A stretch of DNA of 64,000 bases from Candidatus Heimdallarchaeota archaeon (GTDB taxonomy: Archaea > Asgardarchaeota > Heimdallarchaeia > JABLTI01): contig JAUWKS010000011.1 of assembly GCA_030614005.1 (NCBI GenBank), positions 1 through 64,000 on the forward strand, in the 5' to 3' direction. Under the pieces are notes generated by a model. It saw nothing but the letters and a program-made list of their open reading frames with translations. It was not told the DNA's origin and did no database searches. Shown piece after piece: positions 37,810 through 46,369 of this stretch (positions are counted from its first letter, which is position 1; the number at the start of each line of letters is the position of its first letter). The translations under genes were made by a program, and so were the position numbers.

Positions 37810-38676
37810 ATGGTTGAAATTACTGAACAGAATGGTTATTTTCAAACCTTTGATAGTATGGAGATGTATTATCATTGTTGGCTACCAACAGAATCTGAAG
37901 AAAAGAAAACAAAAGCAGTTTTTGTTGGAATTCATGGTGGAGAAACACACGCTCAAACCTTGAGAACTGTTGCTGAGTACTTTTCAAGTAAAGGTTATCC
38001 CTTTTATGCTTTTGATCGTAGAGGGCATGGACATTGTGAGAAAAATGATCGAATGTATGTCAAAGATTACAATTATGTTGTTGAAGACATTAAAGCATTC
38101 ATCAATTTTGTTAAGGAAAAAGAAGAAGCCGAAAAAATCTATCTTATTGCCCACAGCAATGGAGGAGCATATGCAATTATTGCTGCAACAAGATTTCCTG
38201 AAATAATTGATAAGCTAATTCTCTCATCTCCAAGTATAAAATTGGTTGGAAATGATTTTGCCATGTTTATTCAAAAAACAGCAGTTAGCTTTTTGGGAAC
38301 AATAGCGCCAAAACTAACTTTGCCTACAGTTATTAAACCTGAAGAATTAGTAAAAGATTCCGATATACTTGAAAATCGATTTCGAGATGAACTTATTTAT
38401 AGAAGATTTACTAGTCGATGGGGTCGCGAGTTAATTAGGTTTCAAAAGGATGCTGATAAAAACATTCATCGTTTAGATGTTCCAACTTTATTCCTGATAG
38501 GAACAGATGATCGTATTGTTGATTCTTACTATACTATGAAGAAATTCGAAACCATTGATCAAAAAGATAAAATGAAACTAAATATCTACGAAGATTATTG
38601 GCATGAACTCTTTAATGAATTGCCTGAAAAAAGAGTCAAAGTATTCCAAGACGTTGAAGAATTCATAGAACTATAA
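37810..38676 (+). CDS. Alpha/beta-hydrolase, monoacylglycerol-lipase/lysophospholipase type
   Basis: This 288-aa cytosolic protein has the alpha/beta-hydrolase order of motifs. HGGETHAQT forms the oxyanion loop. DRRGHGHCE follows. Ser116 in AHSNGGAYA is the nucleophile. The Asp is in LIGTDDRIVD and the His in DYWHELFNE. The serine elbow HSNGG, with Asn after Ser, is a variant of GxSxG. Family members hydrolyse lipid or other esters; the substrate here is not known. It has an ATG start and is a single gene convergent with the GNAT gene. Confidence 0.8.
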   Translation: MVEITEQNGYFQTFDSMEMYYHCWLPTESEEKKTKAVFVGIHGGETHAQTLRTVAEYFSSKGYPFYAFDRRGHGHCEKNDRMYVKDYNYVVEDIKAFINFVKEKEEAEKIYLIAHSNGGAYAIIAATRFPEIIDKLILSSPSIKLVGNDFAMFIQKTAVSFLGTIAPKLTLPTVIKPEELVKDSDILENRFRDELIYRRFTSRWGRELIRFQKDADKNIHRLDVPTLFLIGTDDRIVDSYYTMKKFETIDQKDKMKLNIYEDYWHELFNELPEKRVKVFQDVEEFIEL

Positions 38677-38698
38677 GATTTGCTAAAAGTGAAAAGAA

Positions 38699-38721
38699 GA
38701 AGTGGTTTCAAATTCCACTTC
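38699..38721. terminator. Hairpin between convergent hydrolase and GNAT genes
   Basis: GAAGTGG (38699-38705) pairs with CCACTTC (38715-38721) across a 9-base loop, followed by T-rich sequence. It fits a shared terminator for both flanking genes. Confidence 0.5.
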
Positions 38722-38728
38722 ATAAATT

Positions 38729-39523
38729 TTATTTTCCATTTTTACTTGATTGAACATCTGTACAGATAAAAGCATTGTAATGTTTTGGTTTTGTGAAACC
38801 TAGCTTTAGAGCTAATTTTGCTGAGATTTCATTATCTGCATCCCAATGTGGTGTCAATCCTCTTTCTAGGCTTTCTTTGAGTAAAGCTGCGGAAGCAATA
38901 GTAGCAAATCCTTTTCGACGATATTTTGGGTCATCATCTGTTAATACCTGGATTTCAAACTCATCATCAAAAATAGGCATTGCAGCCGCTACAATACAAA
39001 CTACTTTTTCTCCTTCTTTAATACAATAAGCCAAACCTCGATGAACGAAAGCTTCTGGAGAGTCAAACCAAGGTAGAAATGCCGCCGCAAGTTTGATATT
39101 CAAATTATAGACTGTTTCAACATCTACTTTGTGTAAAGTAAACCCATCTGCAAGTTCTTTTTCAAGTAATTTGTTCAAATGTTCTATGTTTAATTTTGAA
39201 GAAGAAAACTTGATCCGTGGATACGGAGTGAGATTTATCTGACTCATTGCAAATTTTGCCCATTCTTCATTTGGAAAAATAACCAAACGATTTTCTCGTA
39301 TATTTTCTAATATTGCTTTTGCGTGAATGGATTTAACATTACCCGTTACAATTTCAAAGACCTTATAGGACATTAAGGCAACTTGTGGGTTTTTAATATC
39401 ATCAACTAATATCCTGCCATTCCCTTCTCTTAAAACGGTTTTTGAAACAATGAACAGATAAGCATTCTGTTCGAATAAAGGGATGAGGGTAGTTTGATTT
39501 TTAGCTGGAAATTCAATTAACAT
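38729..39523 (-). CDS. GNAT family acetyltransferase
   Basis: The 264-aa protein has an N-terminal half with no named family. Residues about 130-255 form a GNAT domain. The core is EIQVLTDDDPKYRRKGFATIASAAL, with the acetyl-CoA loop in YRRKGFA, then WDADNEISAKLALKLGFTKP with the helix-strand end of the fold. The layout resembles PF12746-type GNAT proteins, which place the transferase domain C-terminal. The acceptor is unknown. It is a single gene on the minus strand; its own start overlaps nothing. Confidence 0.7.
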   Translation of the reverse strand: MLIEFPAKNQTTLIPLFEQNAYLFIVSKTVLREGNGRILVDDIKNPQVALMSYKVFEIVTGNVKSIHAKAILENIRENRLVIFPNEEWAKFAMSQINLTPYPRIKFSSSKLNIEHLNKLLEKELADGFTLHKVDVETVYNLNIKLAAAFLPWFDSPEAFVHRGLAYCIKEGEKVVCIVAAAMPIFDDEFEIQVLTDDDPKYRRKGFATIASAALLKESLERGLTPHWDADNEISAKLALKLGFTKPKHYNAFICTDVQSSKNGK

Positions 39524-39656
39524 TGTTAATCACTAACTTACATTCCATTGCTCCTTAAAAAAATATAGTTATTTTCTGGTTTGACACAGTAAAAAAGAGG
39601 CAAAGTTAAATGTGTATTTGAACATTCTCAAAAGTTGAGAAGAGGGAAAAGAAAGT

Positions 39657-41378
39657 CTATTTATCCCAGAATTTCTTTTCAGTATCTCTTGATTTTACTT
39701 TGTTTTCCGGATCTGATACTAGAGCTACAGTTTCACCATATTTTGAAGATGATTTTCTCTCTCTAAATTGCACTAAAATTGGGATTCGGAGTGCAGCACC
39801 TGAAAGAACGCCTGTTCCTCTCTCAAGATAAGGTAATAATCCAACATACCGTTCAGCAAATCCAGCAAGAATATCTTTAGCAACTAGGATATCTGATTGT
39901 TCAGTAATTCTTAGAATAAGTTTAGAGTTACATTGTGAAAGAATGTCTCTATCTAGACCACTAGGTCTTTGACTTACAATACCCAAACCAGCACCCATTT
40001 TTCGTCCTTCTCGAGCGAACCATTCAATGGAACGTTTTGTTATTGATTCTCCTATTGGAATAAAACGATGTGCTTCTTCAATTAATAGAAAGACTCTTTG
40101 AATTTCCTTGCTTTCCATTGTTCTTCTCAACCGATTTAAGTAACTCGAGACGAAAATCCTTCTCGCACGCTCATCCATGCCTGGTTGACTAACATCTAAA
40201 ATTGTTATTTGTTCTGCAGAGAAATTATTCTTTACGCTGGATAAATTACTCAAATCTTTCTTTTTATCTTGGCTTTCTACTCGGCGGTACCTTGCATCGT
40301 ATTCTTGTATGATTGAACCTGAAAGATGACAGATGGCCCCATTCAATTCGGTGAAAAAGCCCATTTTTCTAAACACTTCAAGCTTTCGGATAATTGGTTT
40401 TCGACTGCTACCATCAATAATATTGTTCTCTATCCCGAATCCCAAGAAGCCGTCTATGTCATAACATATTCCAAATCCGAAAGTATCTCTAATGCCATAC
40501 CAAGTATTTTCAAGCTTTTCTTTTTGAGGACTAGTTAAATCGTACATAAAATTAAACATTTCAGAAGTAGATATCTCTGAAAAAAGCATAGTAACAGGTT
40601 CAAAAGTAAAATTGCTAGCTAGTTTCTTAGACATTTTTTCCATGGAGCTGAAATACCTGGGGTGATAACGATTTGGATATAATACTTTGACGAAATATTT
40701 CGGCAAAGATGCTGCCCCTTTTGGTCCTTTAGTATGAGAAAGTCCCCAATATTCACCATGAGGGTCAACAATTAAAGTAGGTAAACCAAACTCTGAAAAC
40801 TCTTCAATGATTACTCCAGCAGCATAAGATTTTCCACTGCCTCTAGAACCAAAAATGGCTAAACCATCTGAACCCAAAGTGTTTGGATTTAACTTAACAT
40901 CCATTTCTCCCGAGTGTTCAGCAAAGAAACCGATGTCCATTGCACCTTTTTCTTTTCCAAATACTGCCAACTTTAGTAAATCATCTCTGCATTCAAATAC
41001 CATTGAACCCGGACTAACCCAAGCATTTGGAGTTGAAAGGTCTCCATCATGGGAAATATTTGAAACTAGAATTACTTCAACAACATGGAATTCAGTAAAT
41101 TCCAACATTGATCTCGACTCAAGGGAGCGTCGAAGTCTATCCATCCAGAATTTTGCATACCGTTCATCACTCAATTGAGGATTCTCAGCACGAATAGTGA
41201 TTATCCTACCAATCAAAGTATTTCCATTAGCTAATGGAATACTAACGAAATTTCCCTCAACGATGTCTTCATGTTCTACATTTTCATCTAAACGCACAAT
41301 TATCCGTTCTTGATCAGATGAAACACCTAAGACAAATCCAATTTTTTTTGCAGGTTCTGGCAATGAATTAACCACCAT
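39657..41378 (-). CDS. HerA/FtsK-type ATPase with an N-terminal HAS-barrel
   Basis: This 573-aa protein has a HAS-barrel at about 10-110. A HerA-like RecA-fold ATPase domain follows: Walker A is FGSRGSGKSYA near residue 170, Walker B is FLLIEEAHRF near 427, and VSQRPSGLD is the sensor segment. HerA hexamers translocate DNA in archaeal end resection with NurA, Mre11 and Rad50. None of those genes is here, so this may be a HerA paralogue with another task. The C-terminus is basic and contains a short Ser/Lys-rich tail. It lies downstream of the cysteine-array genes on the same strand. Confidence 0.85.
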   Translation of the reverse strand: MVVNSLPEPAKKIGFVLGVSSDQERIIVRLDENVEHEDIVEGNFVSIPLANGNTLIGRIITIRAENPQLSDERYAKFWMDRLRRSLESRSMLEFTEFHVVEVILVSNISHDGDLSTPNAWVSPGSMVFECRDDLLKLAVFGKEKGAMDIGFFAEHSGEMDVKLNPNTLGSDGLAIFGSRGSGKSYAAGVIIEEFSEFGLPTLIVDPHGEYWGLSHTKGPKGAASLPKYFVKVLYPNRYHPRYFSSMEKMSKKLASNFTFEPVTMLFSEISTSEMFNFMYDLTSPQKEKLENTWYGIRDTFGFGICYDIDGFLGFGIENNIIDGSSRKPIIRKLEVFRKMGFFTELNGAICHLSGSIIQEYDARYRRVESQDKKKDLSNLSSVKNNFSAEQITILDVSQPGMDERARRIFVSSYLNRLRRTMESKEIQRVFLLIEEAHRFIPIGESITKRSIEWFAREGRKMGAGLGIVSQRPSGLDRDILSQCNSKLILRITEQSDILVAKDILAGFAERYVGLLPYLERGTGVLSGAALRIPILVQFRERKSSSKYGETVALVSDPENKVKSRDTEKKFWDK

Positions 41379-41476
41379 TAAATCAAACAGACTCTTCTTT
41401 AATTTAACTTTCTGATTAAATTAAATAAATGCTCGCTTTTTCAACTAAAAATCAAAAATGATGATTTATTGCTAAA

Positions 41477-41785
41477 TCATCTATTCACAAGGTAATAATA
41501 GAACCACTTAATGTTCTTAAAATAATTATGAATAGTTTCTTTTATTGAAATTTCAATTGAATTATTGCAACTTGAAGAGCAAGAATCGCTACAAGATTCA
41601 CTACATGACTCACCACAAGAAGTGCCACAACTTGTACAACATCCTTGAATTGCACCAGTTATTGCAAGCACAACTAAAACAATAATTGTAACTACAACTA
41701 CAATTGGTAAAATAATAGCAAAGATAATTATGAGAATTCTTTTCTTTCGCTTCTTTTTTAATTCTGGATTTAAATCTTCAGGCAT
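41477..41785 (-). CDS. Membrane protein with cysteine at every fourth residue, short form
   Basis: This 102-aa protein starts at ATG 41785, behind an AGGGT ribosome site; an in-frame TTG at 41827 exists upstream. A basic patch (KKKRKKR) precedes one membrane helix at about 17-45. A tract of eight cysteines in the repeat Cys-X-X-Ser follows (CGTSCGESCSESCSDSC and flanks). It ends with the motif NNSIEISIKETI and an aromatic amphipathic helix. By the positive-inside rule the array faces outside. It is a paralogue of the next gene upstream. No family is recognised. Metal binding or disulfide-linked assembly are possibilities. Confidence 0.6.
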   Translation of the reverse strand: MPEDLNPELKKKRKKRILIIIFAIILPIVVVVTIIVLVVLAITGAIQGCCTSCGTSCGESCSESCSDSCSSSCNNSIEISIKETIHNYFKNIKWFYYYLVNR

Positions 41786-41875
41786 TTTTTTTACCCTAAT
41801 AATAACTAAAGAGAATGAAAGCGCCAATTATTAAAAAAGTTTTACTAACGATAGTAAACAAATCTGAAAGGGATT

Positions 41876-42364
41876 TTAGAATCTAAAAATCCCTAATAAA
41901 TAACTAAAAATCCATTTTACAAGTTTCAGTTGCGCATTAATTGTTTCTTTTAGAGATATTGTTGCAATGCTATTGTTACAATCACAGGTGCAATTATCAC
42001 ATGAACTTTGACAAGCATTATCACAACTATTTGAACAGCTTTCAGAACAGCTGTCACCACATGAGTTACAACAGTTCTCACCACATGAGGTACAACAGCT
42101 TTCCATCATACCAATAGCTGCTAATACTATAATTACGACAACTCCAACAACAAGAAGTATAGGTAAAATGATTGCAAAAATGATAATTAACCATATTTTC
42201 CTGCGTTTTTTCTTCTTCATTAGATCTTCGCTTTCGATAATTTCGCTTTCTCCACCAAATCCTTGGTGTTCTATTGGTGGGGGAGTGAACTGTTCCTCTG
42301 AGGTATCTGGTAATTTCTCCTCAGTATCATCAAAAGGATTATCAAATTGATCTTCTTTAGACAT
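41876..42364 (-). CDS. Membrane protein with cysteine at every fourth residue, long form
   Basis: This 162-aa paralogue of the previous gene has a long acidic, Pro-rich cytosolic N-terminus (about 1-55). A KKKKRRK patch, one membrane helix (about 62-88) and a cysteine array of 14 residues follow (CGENCCNSCGDSCSESC, then further CxxC-type units). The array ends NNSIATISLKETI and is followed by an amphipathic helix, as in the short form. The two genes are separated by 90 bp in tandem. ATG at 42364 is preferred over TTG at 42373, because the AGG of a ribosome site fits it better. The function is unknown. Confidence 0.6.
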   Translation of the reverse strand: MSKEDQFDNPFDDTEEKLPDTSEEQFTPPPIEHQGFGGESEIIESEDLMKKKKRRKIWLIIIFAIILPILLVVGVVVIIVLAAIGMMESCCTSCGENCCNSCGDSCSESCSNSCDNACQSSCDNCTCDCNNSIATISLKETINAQLKLVKWIFSYLLGIFRF

Positions 42365-42490
42365 TTTTTGCAATCCTATAAATTGTAATTTTATAAACTC
42401 AAATATGTTAACTGCTAATTGTTAATCTTCATTGGTTAACAATTAATAATTATTTTGTATAAATACAGTAAAAAGATTAGCTGTGATGAT

Positions 42491-43195
42491 TTAGGTTGTT
42501 TTTTTGCCCTTAGTTTGAGCTTGTTTCTGTGCTTTTTGTAGTTCTTCATCTACTATTTCATGCACTTTTCGAATTCGAATGTTTGTATTTCGTATTGGTT
42601 CACAAGGTGGATCACTATTAGCTAAAGGACAATCGATACATTCTTGTCTATTTGCATTATGTCCTCTACTCATACCATATAATTGATTACCTGCTAATAA
42701 CAGCATAGAAAGTATAATGCTTAACCACCAATAATATTTGAAGACAGCAACAATAATCGCTCCAAATGCTCCTATGCCAAACCCAGCTGAAAATCGAAAG
42801 ATTGATTTCAACCATTTGTTCTTGACTCTTAGGAAGAGATGACTAATTGACAAACCAAAACCGGCAAAAGGAAGGATGCTTATTACATAGATATTGTATC
42901 TGAAAACTGAGGGAACAGCCAAGAATAAAATAAGGTACAACAATATCGCAGAATAGATACTCGTACAACCTATACAGAAAATAAACGAGCCGATTTTAAA
43001 ATAATGATTTTCATATCTGCTGCAAGCTGGGTGATGCCCTAGAACTTTCCAAGCACGTATTTTAAAGATCAACCACATTGCATGAAAAGGAGTTCTCTTC
43101 TTAAGCTCAACTTCTTCTGACATATATGGACTAAATACTTCTTCTGTTGCAATGCTTGCCTCTGATTTTACTTCGGATAGTTCTTCAGCGTTCAT
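42491..43195 (-). CDS. DUF2085-like membrane protein with cysteine motifs
   Basis: This protein of about 234 aa from ATG 43195 (TTG at 43204 is possible) has a cytosolic N-terminus. HPACSRYENHYFKIG is then followed by FCIGCTSIYSAILL, the DUF2085 pattern of a Cys-rich loop entering a membrane helix. Four membrane segments are present. A second Cys cluster CIDCPLANSDPPC sits near residue 195, and the C-terminus is a charged helix. DUF2085 proteins have no assigned role. It is the first of a likely minus-strand run with the two cysteine-array genes. Confidence 0.6.
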   Translation of the reverse strand: MNAEELSEVKSEASIATEEVFSPYMSEEVELKKRTPFHAMWLIFKIRAWKVLGHHPACSRYENHYFKIGSFIFCIGCTSIYSAILLYLILFLAVPSVFRYNIYVISILPFAGFGLSISHLFLRVKNKWLKSIFRFSAGFGIGAFGAIIVAVFKYYWWLSIILSMLLLAGNQLYGMSRGHNANRQECIDCPLANSDPPCEPIRNTNIRIRKVHEIVDEELQKAQKQAQTKGKKTT

Positions 43196-43384
43196 ATTAA
43201 TCAATTTGTTATTCTTTTGTTAATTATCTTTATCCATTCGAGTCTTTATTGTTAATTTTTCAAAAATAGCTGTATTTCTATGTGATTTTGAATATGAGCG
43301 AAGCACTCTTAAATTTAATAGCAATCTTCATTTAGGAGAAGGACAATATACCATTCCACTATTAATAGTATAGAAGTGATCACA

Positions 43385-43615
43385 ATGACCGCTGTTGATA
43401 GATATTCCATCACATACAAAGAAGAAGTTAAGCATTTTAACAATCATGACGAGGCAATTATTTACGTGTTAAACTTACCACCAAGCACAGATAAAATTAA
43501 TATAAAAAAGTACGGTAGTTGGCAGAAAGTTTTGATTGATATTGTTGGAGAAATTAACGAAATCCAAAGATTAGTTAAGGTAGTTGGTGGTTGGAAATCT
43601 TACGCAAAGAAATAA
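43385..43615 (+). CDS. Small soluble protein of unknown function
   Basis: This 76-79-aa protein is predicted to be a small alpha/beta domain (a short N-terminal strand pair, a helix, then IKKYGSWQKVLIDIVG). The start may be GTG at 43376 or ATG at 43385; the sequence does not decide. No motif is recognised. It lies on the plus strand 157 bp upstream of polX, close to a T-rich gap with a hairpin-like AAGAAAA/TTTTCTT pair. Confidence 0.5.
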   Translation: MTAVDRYSITYKEEVKHFNNHDEAIIYVLNLPPSTDKINIKKYGSWQKVLIDIVGEINEIQRLVKVVGGWKSYAKK

Positions 43616-43772
43616 AGAAAAGTAATTTCATTTTTCTTGCTTCTTTCTAACCCATTACAATTTCTTTTTGAAATTTATTTTTAATTTTTAAATACACTAT
43701 CTTTTAATATTTGTATTTCAATGTTTTATGAGAAATGGCTTTTCTCGAAAAGTGGAGCTGTGATTTGTATCA

Positions 43773-45479
43773 ATGAAAAATGAACTGGTAATAGAACAGC
43801 TAACTCAAATAGCTGATCTTTTGGAGATTATTGGTGAAAGTGTCTATAAAATAAGGGCTTATCGTAAAGCTGTTGATTCTTTACAGCAAACTGCTGAGGA
43901 TATTGAAGTTATTGTTCAAGAAAAACGAGTAAAGGAATTACCAGGCATCGGTGATGCAATAGGTGAGAAAATCAAAGAGATAGTTGTAAATGGAAAAACA
44001 ACCTACTTGGATAAATTAACTCAAGAAATACCTGTAGAAGTTACTAGCTTAATGAAAGTTGAAGGTATAGGCGGAAAAACTGCTGGTAGATTATACAAAG
44101 AATTAGGTATTAAATCTATTACTGGTCTTGAAGAGGCAATCGAAAATGGCCTGTTAGCTAAACTTTCTGGATTCACTGAAAAGAAAATAGCAAAAATCAC
44201 TCGAGCATTGACTTTTGTAAAATCGGAACGGAGACCTCTTTTCAAAATGATTCCAATAGCATTAAATTTGAAGAAATTCTTGGAAGGGATAGATCTCATT
44301 CAATCTGTGGAAATTGGTGGTTCCATTCGAAGAAGAAAATCAACAATACGAGATATTGATTTACATGCAATTGGAAAAGAAAAAGATTTTGAGCAAATTA
44401 TGGATATTTTCTCTCAAATGGATGATGTAGAGGACATTGTTGTCAAGGGTCCACTTAAAACAACTGTTAAACTTATGACTGGAATAAACGTAGATCTTCG
44501 AGTCTTGGAAGAGCATTCCAATGGATCTGGTCTAATTCATTCTACGGGTTCTAGAAATCATACCGTAAAATTACGAACAATTGCAGATAGGAATAATCTG
44601 CTTCTGAATGAGTACGGTTTATTTGATGGAGAGGGGAAAACACTCATTGCTAGTGAAACCGAAGAAGAAGTTTACAAGGCAATGGGGATGAGTTATATTC
44701 CTCCGGATATTAGAGAAGATCGTGGAGAAATTGAGCTGGCACAGAAGAATTCTCTGCCGGATTTAATTAACCTAGAAGATATTAAAGCTGATTTTCATGT
44801 ACATACAAATTGGTCTGATGGGAAATCTGTAATTCATGAAATGGCAGATGCAGCAGCAGAAAGGAATTATGAATATATCATTATTACAGACCACTTCGGT
44901 AAGAATCCGATCTACAAACCAATGAACGAAGAAAAATTAACGAAACAAAGAAAAGCTATTGAACAAATAGCCCAAAGTTCTTCAGTAGAAATATTGCAAG
45001 GGGTTGAATGTGATATCCTGAAGGACGGCTCTCTTAGCATTTCAAACAAATTAATGAAAGACTTGGATTTTGTTATTGCATCCATTCATTCGATTTTTGA
45101 TATGCCTGAAGAAGAAATGACTTCGAGAATTATTACCGCAATGGATAATGAATTTGTACATGGTATCGGTCATCCTACTGGAAGACAATTAGGGAAAAGA
45201 GGAGGATATTCAATAAATTTCTCAAAAATAATTGAAAAATGCATTGAATCAAAGACATTTCTAGAAATAAATGCTTATCCGAATCGATTGGATGTAGATG
45301 ATAATGTTGTATTTGATTTCAAAAATAAAATTGAATTCTTCATTGGAACAGACAGTCATCAACATCAACAGCTAAAAAATATGGGTTATGGATTAAACAT
45401 CGCTCGAAGAGCCTGGTGCGAAAAGAAGAATATATTGAATACTCTGACCTCTAAAGAGCTGCTAAGAAAATTAGATTGA
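43773..45479 (+). CDS. polX: DNA polymerase/3'-5' exonuclease PolX
   Basis: This 568-aa protein joins three modules. The 8-kDa-like helical domain and helix-hairpin-helix motifs lie first (LPGIGDAIGEKI near 60, VEGIGGKTAGRLY near 100). The family X palm is next, with GGSIRRRKSTIRDIDLH (about 183-199), supplying the metal Asp pair, and INVDLRVL the third Asp. A PHP exonuclease domain completes it (about 345-565), with HVHTNWSDG, ITDHFGK, ECDILKDG, HSIF, GHPTGR, EINAYPN and GTDSHQH. The length agrees with bacterial and archaeal PolX. It fills short gaps in base excision repair. It ends in a T-run that may terminate its transcript. Confidence 0.92.
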   Translation: MKNELVIEQLTQIADLLEIIGESVYKIRAYRKAVDSLQQTAEDIEVIVQEKRVKELPGIGDAIGEKIKEIVVNGKTTYLDKLTQEIPVEVTSLMKVEGIGGKTAGRLYKELGIKSITGLEEAIENGLLAKLSGFTEKKIAKITRALTFVKSERRPLFKMIPIALNLKKFLEGIDLIQSVEIGGSIRRRKSTIRDIDLHAIGKEKDFEQIMDIFSQMDDVEDIVVKGPLKTTVKLMTGINVDLRVLEEHSNGSGLIHSTGSRNHTVKLRTIADRNNLLLNEYGLFDGEGKTLIASETEEEVYKAMGMSYIPPDIREDRGEIELAQKNSLPDLINLEDIKADFHVHTNWSDGKSVIHEMADAAAERNYEYIIITDHFGKNPIYKPMNEEKLTKQRKAIEQIAQSSSVEILQGVECDILKDGSLSISNKLMKDLDFVIASIHSIFDMPEEEMTSRIITAMDNEFVHGIGHPTGRQLGKRGGYSINFSKIIEKCIESKTFLEINAYPNRLDVDDNVVFDFKNKIEFFIGTDSHQHQQLKNMGYGLNIARRAWCEKKNILNTLTSKELLRKLD

Positions 45480-45556
45480 ATTTTTTTTCTGCTTGCTAAA
45501 AAATTAATAATCCGTTATTTAGTATAATATTTCATCAATAATTTGTACATAAAAAA

Positions 45557-45712
45557 TGGCGAAAAAGGGACCATTTCAAGCGTCTTGCAATCTCAATAGA
45601 TTGAGAGTTTTGCAATATTCTATCGTGGTCTTTATCCTTCGGAAATCCTAACCAATATCTATCTCAATCCTAAAGATATTGTTAGTCTTTTTCGGAGGCT
45701 TTTTCTTCGCCA
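45557..45712 (+). ncRNA. Candidate structured RNA with a three-way junction
   Basis: The closing stem is TGGCGAA (45557-45563) with TTCGCCA (45706-45712). Inside, arm one is AGGGACCA (45566-45573) with TGGTCTTT (45626-45633). It is topped by a hairpin of TTGCAA, then TCTCA/TGAGA, with a 3-base bulge. Arm two is CCTTCG (45636-45641) with CGGAGG (45693-45698), extended by CTAACCAATATCT (45648-45660) with AGATATTGTTAG (45674-45685), one base bulged. Three G-T pairs in the stems become A-C mismatches on the other strand, so the plus strand is favoured. A TTTAGTATAAT box lies about 28 bases upstream of the start. It does not fit tRNA, 5S, SRP or RNase P RNA by motif. Confidence 0.5.
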
Positions 45713-45957
45713 ATTAAATTATAGGCATTATCTTTAAAATAGGTTTTAATAACAGCTAAGAAGAAACTTTTATTCTCAAACAATCCTTTTTAACTGAAAA
45801 ATTAACATGAAACAGTTAAAAACCAACTAATCTCTACTTCCAATGAATGCTTTTTCTAAGATACTATCACAAAACCATCGAAGTGATTGTTTCACATCAA
45901 ATATAAAGTAACAATTTTTAATGTTCACGTTAATATAACTATGGTAGGTCAATTGAT
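45713..45957. other. Rest of the polX-DUF202 intergenic region
   Basis: This 245-bp stretch follows the structured-RNA candidate. It holds one copy of the 18-bp element at 45732-45749 and otherwise AT-rich DNA with no useful frame. A promoter for the DUF202 gene is likely within it, but no box stands out. Confidence 0.4.
45732..45749 (+). promoter_or_regulatory. Second copy of the 18-bp inverted-repeat element
   Basis: The sequence is identical to 8899-8916, with TTAAAA-TAGG-TTTTAA at its centre. It lies 20 bp after the end of the structured-RNA candidate and 209 bp before the DUF202 gene. Confidence 0.35.
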
Positions 45958-46323
45958 ATGAAGAAACCCAACAGAAAGAAAAAGGAAACTAAATCAATAT
46001 ATAGTGTGCATACAGACGAATTAATAATGAGGGATCATCTCGCAGTAGATAGAACTTCTTTAGCAAATGAAAGAACGTTCCAAGCGTATGTTAGATCCGG
46101 ATTAGCTTTCGGTGCTGTTGGATTTGGATTAATTAAACTGATTGAAACTACAATAGCTTTGGTTACCCTTGGTTGGATTCTAATTGTAATTGGTATTATA
46201 ACACTAATAATTGGAACAATACGATTCTTCCAATTTAGAAAAAGTATTAGTGCCTTGAGTTGTCAATATAATATTAAAGATAAATCAAAAATTTTAGTTG
46301 TTGAAGAAAAGGAAAACGAGTAG
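45958..46323 (+). CDS. DUF202 (YidH-family) membrane protein
   Basis: This 121-aa protein has a basic N-terminus. The DUF202 core follows: RTSLANERTFQAYVRSGLAF runs into two membrane helices (about 45-65 and 72-95). The LANERTFxAYVR segment is the family signature (LAxERTxLAWxRT). DUF202 proteins are small membrane proteins of unclear function. It starts at ATG, with no strong ribosome site, and converges on the Fae-Hps gene. Confidence 0.75.
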   Translation: MKKPNRKKKETKSIYSVHTDELIMRDHLAVDRTSLANERTFQAYVRSGLAFGAVGFGLIKLIETTIALVTLGWILIVIGIITLIIGTIRFFQFRKSISALSCQYNIKDKSKILVVEEKENE

Positions 46324-46348
46324 CAAATTTTTGAAAAAAATAAGATGA

Positions 46349-46369
46349 AGGAAGAAAAAAAGTCTTCCT
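46349..46369. terminator. Hairpin between DUF202 and Fae-Hps genes
   Basis: AGGAAGA (46349-46355) pairs with TCTTCCT (46363-46369), with a loop AAAAAAG. It overlaps the stop codon of the minus-strand gene, as at other convergent gene ends here. Confidence 0.5.

Noticed and set aside
39657..41378. A complete HerA-NurA-Mre11-Rad50 resection operon
   Set aside because: Only the HerA-like ATPase is present; the flanking genes are unrelated.
45557..45712. 5S rRNA, tRNA, SRP RNA or RNase P RNA
   Set aside because: The three-way shape recalls 5S rRNA, but none of the conserved 5S loop sequences is present. There is no T-loop motif, no SRP helix-8 motif and no RNase P core.
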